A stretch of 64,000 nt of DNA from Pseudomonas cremoris (GTDB lineage: Bacteria > Pseudomonadota > Gammaproteobacteria > Pseudomonadales > Pseudomonadaceae). The notes under the pieces were generated by a model that was not told the origin of the DNA, searched no databases, and worked only from the letters and a program-made list of their open reading frames with translations. Positions 58,768-64,000 of the stretch are shown here, in pieces. The translations under genes were made by a program, and so were the position numbers. The DNA is taken from positions 124,001 through 188,000 of the forward strand of contig NZ_JAAXCY010000006.1 in assembly GCF_014230465.1 (NCBI RefSeq). The letters run 5' to 3'. How positions within the stretch are numbered: position 1 is the stretch's first letter; each line of letters opens with the position of its first letter.

Positions 58768-59976
58768 ATGCCCAATCGTCTCCCCGTTACTGTGTTGTCC
58801 GGTTTTCTCGGCGCCGGTAAAAGCACGCTGCTCAACTATGTCCTGCGTAACCGCGAAAACCTGCGAGTTGCGGTGATCGTCAATGACATGAGCGAAATCA
58901 ACATCGATGGCAGCGAGGTCCAGCGCGACGTCACCCTTAACCGCTCCGAAGAAAAACTGGTGGAGATGAGCAACGGCTGCATCTGCTGCACCTTGCGTGA
59001 AGATCTGCTGCTTGAAGTAGGAAAACTCGCCAAGGAAGGTCGTTTCGATTACCTGCTGATCGAATCCACCGGCATTTCCGAGCCTTTGCCCGTGGCCGAA
59101 ACCTTCACCTTCCGCGACGAAAACGAACAAAGCCTGGCCGACATCGCCCGCTTGGACACCATGGTCACGGTGGTCGATGGCATGAACTTCCTGCTCGACT
59201 ACCAGGCTGCCGAAAGCCTGGCCTCTCGGGGCGAAACCCTTGGAGAAGAAGACGAACGCTCGATCACCGACCTGCTCATCGAGCAGATCGAATTCGCCGA
59301 CGTGATCCTGATCAGCAAGATCGACTTGATCAGCAGCCGCGAACGCGAAGAACTGATGGCGATTCTTGAGCGCCTCAATGCACAGGCTGAAATCATCCCG
59401 ATGGTCATGGGCGAAGTGCCGTTGCACAAGATCCTCAACACCGGCCGTTTCGACTTCGAACGCGCCGCCCAAGCACCGGGCTGGCTGCAGGAATTGCGCG
59501 GTGAACATGTGCCGGAAACCGAGGAGTACGGCATCGCTTCCACCGCTTATCGCGCACGGCGTCCATTCCATCCCCAGCGCTTCTTCGACTTTATCGATCG
59601 GCCTTGGGTCAACGGCAAACTGCTGCGTTCCAAGGGCTTTTTCTGGTTGGCCAGCAAACATCAGGATGCAGGCAGTTGGTCCCAGGCCGGTGGCCTCATG
59701 CGTCATGGTTTTGCCGGACGCTGGTGGCGGTTTGTGCCCAAAAGCCAGTGGCCCCAGGACGAAGAAAACATCGCGGCCATCATGGGCAATTGGCAACTGA
59801 GCACCGGTGATTGCCGTCAGGAACTGGTGTTTATCGGACAAAACATCGACTTCACCCGCATGCGTGCCGAACTGGATGCCTGCTTGCTCAACGATGAAGA
59901 AATGGCCCTGGGCGTCGAAGGTTGGCGCCTGCTGGCCGACCCCTTTGGCCCTTGGTATGAGGAGGCAGCCGCCTGA
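58768..59976 (+). CDS. COG0523 (CobW/YciC/ZigA) GTPase, putative zinc metallochaperone
   Basis: The 402-residue G3E GTPase has Walker [10 protein letters not shown], the metal-binding CxCC motif in [11 protein letters not shown], the guanine-binding SKIDL and a CobW C-terminal domain with [11 protein letters not shown]. Members under Zur control are thought to deliver zinc to key enzymes in scarcity. It is 27 bases after dksA2 and overlaps the DUF1826 gene by 1 base. In P. aeruginosa the corresponding gene is known as zigA. Confidence 0.93.
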   Translation: MPNRLPVTVLSGFLGAGKSTLLNYVLRNRENLRVAVIVNDMSEINIDGSEVQRDVTLNRSEEKLVEMSNGCICCTLREDLLLEVGKLAKEGRFDYLLIESTGISEPLPVAETFTFRDENEQSLADIARLDTMVTVVDGMNFLLDYQAAESLASRGETLGEEDERSITDLLIEQIEFADVILISKIDLISSREREELMAILERLNAQAEIIPMVMGEVPLHKILNTGRFDFERAAQAPGWLQELRGEHVPETEEYGIASTAYRARRPFHPQRFFDFIDRPWVNGKLLRSKGFFWLASKHQDAGSWSQAGGLMRHGFAGRWWRFVPKSQWPQDEENIAAIMGNWQLSTGDCRQELVFIGQNIDFTRMRAELDACLLNDEEMALGVEGWRLLADPFGPWYEEAAA

Positions 59977-60620
59977 TGCTGGCCCCGGTTATTCCCCTGC
60001 GCCCCGTGATTCGCCAAACGTTTGGTGAAACCCCGCTGGCCCTGTCCGACATCCTTGAGGATGGCGTAAACCTAGCGGTGTGGCAGCGCCAGTTGCCGCT
60101 GCACATCGCCGAGTTTGGCGCCCTGCTGGTGGCGCTCAACGAGCCGCTGGCGGACTCGATGGTCATTGAACTCAAGACTGAAGACGCTGAGCCGAACTTG
60201 CAGGGTTTGGCGTCCAGTTGCCGTGATCTCGAAGGCTATGAAGGGTTTATCGCCGATGTATCGTGGCTGGTCAGCGCATTTGCCTGCCTGCTTGGCGCCA
60301 AACGCATCGGCGTGCGTCTGCGGTTGTTGGATAAGGCCATGTGCCCGCGTTTTCATGTGGATCATGTGCCGGTGCGACTGATCACCACCTACGCCGGGAT
60401 CGGCAGCCAGTGGTTGCGCGAAGGGGTGATGGACCGCCGCAAACTGAGCCAGTCGGACGCTGAACCCCGCGAACGTATCGAACAGATCCACTGCGGCGAA
60501 GTCGCCTTGCTCAAGGGCACCAAGTGGCACGGCAATGAAGGCCATGGCCTGATCCACCGCTCGCCGGCGCTCAAGGCCGATGAACGCCGCTTGATCCTGA
60601 CACTGGATTGGCTCGCATAA
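59976..60620 (+). CDS. DUF1826 family protein
   Basis: The 214-residue protein is coupled to the COG0523 gene by a TGATG junction. No signal or membrane segment is seen. Near the middle it has CPRFHVDHVPVRLITTY, then EVALLKGTKW and GLIHRSP: His-x-Asp followed later by His-Arg-Ser-Pro. This pattern recalls the iron ligands of 2-oxoglutarate dioxygenases or cupins. DUF1826 has no established role that I know of; location indicates zinc-starvation function. Confidence 0.87.
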   Translation: MLAPVIPLRPVIRQTFGETPLALSDILEDGVNLAVWQRQLPLHIAEFGALLVALNEPLADSMVIELKTEDAEPNLQGLASSCRDLEGYEGFIADVSWLVSAFACLLGAKRIGVRLRLLDKAMCPRFHVDHVPVRLITTYAGIGSQWLREGVMDRRKLSQSDAEPRERIEQIHCGEVALLKGTKWHGNEGHGLIHRSPALKADERRLILTLDWLA

Positions 60621-60663
60621 CCGCGTAGGATCAAGCGTTCTAATCGGTCTGAATAATGCCTCC

Positions 60664-61626
60664 ATGTTGCAGAATATTCCCACCCACGTGATTGCCGGGC
60701 CCTTGGGCGCCGGCAAAACCAGCCTGATCAAGCACCTGCTCGCCCAACGTCCGGCCAACGAGCGCTGGGCGGTGTTGATCAACGAGTTCGGGCAAATCGG
60801 CTTGGACGCGGCGCTGCTGACCCAGGATGACGATGGCATTGCCTTGGGTGAAGTGGCCGGTGGCTGTCTGTGTTGTGTGAATGGGGCGCCATTCCAGGTA
60901 GGCCTGGGTCGCCTGCTGCGTAAGGCCAAGCCGGATCGGCTGTTTATCGAGCCTTCGGGTCTCGGCCATCCGGCGCAGTTGCTCAAACAGTTGCGAGAAT
61001 CTCCGTGGCAGCAGGTGCTGGCCGTACAGCCATGCGTGATGGTGCTGGATGCCCAGGCGTTAGCGGCGGGTAAACGGTTGCCCCCAGCCCAGCAGGATGC
61101 GCTGGCCAGTGCCGGGCTGTTGGTCTTGAACAAGGATGAAACGTTGGAGGGCGCACAACGCCAGGCTGTCGTGCAGCAATTACCCGACTGCCCGCTTTAC
61201 TGGACCCGCCAGGCGCAATTGCCTCTGCAACAGTTGCCCGGGTTGAGTGCACGCGCGGGGGCGGCTATGGATAAATTCGACGTGCCCAAGGGACTCGCGC
61301 AAATGCCGGCGATCTGGAGCGATCCCACGCTGCCCATTTGTTTGAGTCAGGCGCAAGAAGGCGGCTGGAGTGTTGGCTGGCGTTGGCACCCAAGCCAGCA
61401 ATTTGACCTCCCACGCGTGCATAACTGGCTCAAAAGCCTTGAGTGGCGCCGCGCCAAGCTGGTTATCCACAGCGTCGAAGGCTGGGTTTCGGCCAACGCT
61501 GTGGATAACAGCCCGCTCGCCTGGCAACCCAGCGAATGGCGCCGTGACTCTCGTATCGAATTGATTTTCAGCGCACCACAGGACGTGGCCGCGTTGCAGG
61601 TTGCATTGGCAGCCTGTCGTCAGTGA
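60664..61626 (+). CDS. Second COG0523 (CobW-like) GTPase
   Basis: The 320-residue G3E GTPase has Walker A GPLGAGKTS, the CxCC motif in GGCLCCVNG and NKDE as the guanine-recognition loop. It differs clearly from the first COG0523 protein in length and sequence and lacks a His-rich tail. It lies 43 bases after the DUF1826 gene, and no Zur box is visible in that gap, so it may be read from the dksA2 promoter. Its end overlaps the convergent DUF3301 gene by 7 bases. Confidence 0.88.
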   Translation: MLQNIPTHVIAGPLGAGKTSLIKHLLAQRPANERWAVLINEFGQIGLDAALLTQDDDGIALGEVAGGCLCCVNGAPFQVGLGRLLRKAKPDRLFIEPSGLGHPAQLLKQLRESPWQQVLAVQPCVMVLDAQALAAGKRLPPAQQDALASAGLLVLNKDETLEGAQRQAVVQQLPDCPLYWTRQAQLPLQQLPGLSARAGAAMDKFDVPKGLAQMPAIWSDPTLPICLSQAQEGGWSVGWRWHPSQQFDLPRVHNWLKSLEWRRAKLVIHSVEGWVSANAVDNSPLAWQPSEWRRDSRIELIFSAPQDVAALQVALAACRQ

Positions 61627-62015
61627 CGAGTCTTGCTGGCGTGGTCCTGGCGCCACTGGCTTAGCTCGATCACTTCGGCGCTGGGCAGCGGGGCCTTGAT
61701 CTCGAACGGGTAAGGCGCCAGTTCGATCTGCGCGCTGTGAGCACCGAATTGGGTGATAGTCCCCGGGTGGCGGGCTTCGCCGGTCACGGTGAATTCAAAG
61801 TTGTAGATGCGTGCCAGGCGCCGCCGACCATTGGCATCCTTTACAAAACCGATGCGCTTGAGCGCCACCGCGCCGTCCAGCAGCTCGATGTCGAGCTTGG
61901 CGCAATGTTGCTTGACCCGCTCCAGTGCTCGCTCGCGCAGGCCGTGGTTGTGCCACACCCAGGCAGCACCGGTGGCCAGCAGCATCAACACGAAGATGTT
62001 TCCCAGGGTCAGCAT
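61620..62015 (-). CDS. DUF3301 family membrane-anchored protein
   Basis: The 131-residue product (ATG 62015, MLTLGNIFVLMLLATGAAWV) has one N-terminal membrane helix followed by a soluble domain with RALERVKQHCAKLDIELLDG and YNFEFTVTGEARHPGTI, typical of DUF3301. No function is known. It is transcribed alone, convergent with the COG0523 gene and divergent from pdxY. Confidence 0.85.
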   Translation of the reverse strand: MLTLGNIFVLMLLATGAAWVWHNHGLRERALERVKQHCAKLDIELLDGAVALKRIGFVKDANGRRRLARIYNFEFTVTGEARHPGTITQFGAHSAQIELAPYPFEIKAPLPSAEVIELSQWRQDHASKTRH

Positions 62016-62132
62016 GCGAAAAACTCCAACAAAGTGAGAGCAGCTTAACTGTGTCGCCGGCCTGTCGTACAGGCTGCGTTTGGTCGCATACTGCGCGGCC
62101 AGAATTTCATTGGTTTTACGGAAATCCCCTGC

Positions 62133-63005
62133 ATGAAACGCACACCTCATCTGCTTGCGATCCAGTCTCATGTGGTCTTTGGCCACGCCGGGAACAGCGC
62201 CGCCGTATTTCCCATGCAACGCGTCGGGGTGAACGTATGGCCGCTGAACACGGTGCAGTTTTCCAACCACACTCAGTATGGCCAGTGGGCCGGAGAAGTG
62301 TTGGCGCCGCAGCAAATTCCGGCGCTGGTGGAAGGTATTGCTGCGATTGGCGAACTGGGCAACTGCGACGCGGTGCTGTCCGGTTACCTGGGCAGTGCCG
62401 ACCAAGGGCGAGCGATTCTCACCGGTGTGGCGCGAATCAAAGCCATGAACCCCAAGGCGTTGTACCTGTGTGATCCGGTGATGGGGCACCCGGAAAAGGG
62501 CTGCATCGTGCCTCAGGAAGTCAGTGACTTCCTGCTGGATGAAGCCGCCGCGATGGCTGACTTCCTGTGCCCCAACCAACTGGAGTTGGACAGTTTCGCC
62601 GGGCGCAAGCCGCAATCATTGTTCGACTGCCTGGCCATGGCCAAGGCGTTGCTGGCTCGCGGGCCGAAGGCCGTGTTGGTCAAACATTTGGATTACCCGG
62701 GCAAATTGCCGGATGGTTTCGAGATGCTGCTGGTGACCGCTGACGGCAGCTGGCATTTGCGCCGACCGTTGCTGGCGTTCCCACGTCAGCCGGTAGGGGT
62801 GGGCGACCTGACATCCGGGCTATTCCTGGCGCGGGTGTTGTTGGGCGACAGCCTGGTGGCGGCCTTCGAGTTCACCGCTGCGGCGGTGCATGAAGTGCTG
62901 CTGGAGACTCAGGCGTGTGCCAGTTACGAGCTTGAGTTGGTGCGGGCTCAGGATCGTATTGCGCATCCGCGTGTGCGCTTTGAAGCCACTCCGATCGGAC
63001 TCTAA
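62133..63005 (+). CDS. pdxY: Pyridoxal kinase PdxY
   Basis: PdxY phosphorylates pyridoxal in the B6 salvage pathway. The 290-residue protein has [19 protein letters not shown] at the N-terminus, [22 protein letters not shown] and the [15 protein letters not shown] segment with the anion-hole Gly and catalytic Asp. These place it in PdxY rather than PdxK or ThiD. Length is near the family norm. A REP doublet follows the stop. Confidence 0.94.
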   Translation: MKRTPHLLAIQSHVVFGHAGNSAAVFPMQRVGVNVWPLNTVQFSNHTQYGQWAGEVLAPQQIPALVEGIAAIGELGNCDAVLSGYLGSADQGRAILTGVARIKAMNPKALYLCDPVMGHPEKGCIVPQEVSDFLLDEAAAMADFLCPNQLELDSFAGRKPQSLFDCLAMAKALLARGPKAVLVKHLDYPGKLPDGFEMLLVTADGSWHLRRPLLAFPRQPVGVGDLTSGLFLARVLLGDSLVAAFEFTAAAVHEVLLETQACASYELELVRAQDRIAHPRVRFEATPIGL

Positions 63006-63017
63006 CTCCACAAATCA

Positions 63018-63114
63018 AAAATGTGGGAGCGGGCTTGCTCGCGAATACGGTGTGTCAGGCCCGAATGAGTTGACTGACACACCGTATTCGCGAGCAAGCC
63101 CGCTCCCACATTTT
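63018..63114. repeat. REP doublet (REPIN), copy 5
   Basis: A 97-bp inverted repeat between convergent pdxY and the thioesterase gene. Outer arms are as in copy 1, and the inner region (GGTGTGTCAG, loop, CTGACACACC) is almost identical to copy 1, suggesting a recent common source. Confidence 0.92.
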
Positions 63115-63146
63115 GATTGGGTTTACAGATTTAGATTTACGGCGCT

Positions 63147-63623
63147 TCAGCCTTTGATTTCCTGGTACCGCTTCTCCAGCTCCTGGCGAATTTGCCGACG
63201 CTGCTGGGCCTGTACAAAGCGGCGCTTGTCTTCACTGTTATGCGGCTGCAACGGCGGTACGGCGGCGGGTTTACGCTGGTCGTCCACGGCCACCATGGTG
63301 AAGAAGCAACTATTGGTATGACGTACCGAACGCTCGCGGATGTTCTCGGTCACCACCTTGATGCCCACCTCCATCGAGGTATTGCCGGTGTAGTTGACCG
63401 ATGCGAGGAAGGTCACCAGCTCACCCACGTGAATTGGCTCGCGAAAAATCACCTGGTCCACAGACAATGTCACTACGTAGCGACCGGCATAACGGCTCGC
63501 ACAGGCGTAGGCCACTTCGTCGAGGTACTTGAGCAGGGTGCCGCCGTGGACATTGCCAGAGAAGTTGGCCATATCTGGGGTCATCAGCACCGTCATCGAC
63601 AGCTGGGCGTTTCCGGGTTCCAT
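63147..63623 (-). CDS. Acyl-CoA thioesterase, hotdog fold (YciA/BACH-like)
   Basis: The 158-residue protein (ATG 63623, MEPGNAQLSMTVLMTPDMAN) has the hotdog core GNVHGGTLLKYLDEVAYACA with the conserved Asn, His, Gly and catalytic-region Asp, and SVDQVIFREPIHVGELVTF. It hydrolyses acyl-CoAs to free acid and CoA. The C-terminal 30 residues are basic and Gln-rich (RRFVQAQQRRQIRQ). A frame start at 63647 lacks conserved residues. The 291 bases to the next gene hold no recognisable feature. Confidence 0.9.
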   Translation of the reverse strand: MEPGNAQLSMTVLMTPDMANFSGNVHGGTLLKYLDEVAYACASRYAGRYVVTLSVDQVIFREPIHVGELVTFLASVNYTGNTSMEVGIKVVTENIRERSVRHTNSCFFTMVAVDDQRKPAAVPPLQPHNSEDKRRFVQAQQRRQIRQELEKRYQEIKG

Positions 63624-63914
63624 AGCACACTCACGGGTTGTAGGCATTGGTTGGGGGGCACCTCTGCGGGTGCTGGAATCTTTGTTGCGCCTTCCTTAAC
63701 GGGACGCCGGTAGGCGGCTTGCCGTCACGCCTGCGCCGATCTGTTTCCATATATTGCACCGGCTTTCTGCTGGAAGTCGCGGTGTTAACCTGCAAAAGCC
63801 CATCTCAGGGCATTTCTTACGATTTAGGCAGACTTTTCCTTCCGCATTTTGCGACCGTTTAAAGGTGCGCGTGGAAGTGGGAAAAGCGCCAGTACCCTCA
63901 AGGAGCCCCTCGCC

Positions 63915-64000
63915 ATGCACGCCATCAGCTTTATCCAGGACTTGGCCGTGATCATGTTGGTGGCAGGGGTTGTCACCATCCTGTTTCACCGCCTCAAACA
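63915..64000 (+). CDS. KefB-like cation:proton antiporter, N-terminal fragment (cut by window edge)
   Basis: The 28 visible residues read MHAISFIQDLAVIMLVAGVV then TILFHRLKQ, a first membrane helix typical of CPA2 (KefB/YbaL) antiporters. Identification rests on this short segment. Confidence 0.6.
   Translation, partial: MHAISFIQDLAVIMLVAGVVTILFHRLK

Noticed and set aside
21987..63114. Repeated palindromic units as a dispersed CRISPR
   Set aside because: The five copies are tens of kilobases apart, without spacers in array or cas genes, and match REP doublets.

Overview
The window is chromosomal DNA of a Pseudomonas, most likely of the P. fluorescens group, spanning the replication origin. 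Three things support this: the conserved order gyrB-recF-dnaN-dnaA / rpmH-rnpA-yidD-yidC-mnmE / mnmG-rsmG-parA-parB / atpIBEFHAGDC / glmU-glmS; five REP doublets of the fluorescens type (GGGAGCGGGCTTGCTCGCGA in inverted pairs); and parS and Zur-box sequences of the kind used by pseudomonads. I see no rRNA, tRNA, CRISPR array, insertion sequence or prophage.

Layout. 1-3914 (minus): start of gyrB, then recF, dnaN, dnaA. 3915-4500: oriC with DnaA boxes and an AT-rich block. 4501-6979 (plus): rpmH, rnpA, yidD, yidC. 7059-8429: mnmE, followed by a second DnaA-box/AT-rich region (8560-8860) before mnmG, rsmG, parA and parB. 13258-20530: ATP synthase operon with a recognisable promoter, internal hairpins and a terminator. 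20587-25232: glmU, a DeoR-family regulator, glmS and a small conserved protein. 25242-33321 (minus): an alpha-2-macroglobulin and PBP1C pair. 33522-39199 (minus): a tightly packed six-gene lipid cluster resembling E. coli ynbABCD plus a PlsC-like acyltransferase and a small membrane protein. 39521-45341 (plus): three SPFH (HflK/HflC-like) genes coupled to a P1B-type ATPase. 45458-47401: a bufferin-type metallophore operon (Cys-rich precursor, DUF692/MNIO enzyme, DUF2063 partner). 47489-50896: a cyclopropane synthase-like gene, cardiolipin synthase and a DUF3617 protein. 50893-61626: a zinc-starvation island organised around two perfect Zur boxes. 61620-64000: DUF3301, pdxY, an acyl-CoA thioesterase and the start of a KefB-like antiporter.

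How the genes work together. The first 20 kb are replication, segregation (parA/parB with parS sites inside recF and folE2), translation/tRNA modification and energy genes. The stretch from 39.5 to 61.6 kb is rich in metal biology: a metal-type ATPase whose SPFH partner has a His-rich tail, a peptide metallophore system, and a set of zinc-sparing paralogues (folE2, dksA2, pyrC-like, hisI, gamma-carbonic anhydrase, amidase) with a Znu-type importer and two COG0523 GTPases. The least described parts are the SPFH/P1B-ATPase operon with its neighbouring bufferin operon, and the extended ynb-like lipid cluster.
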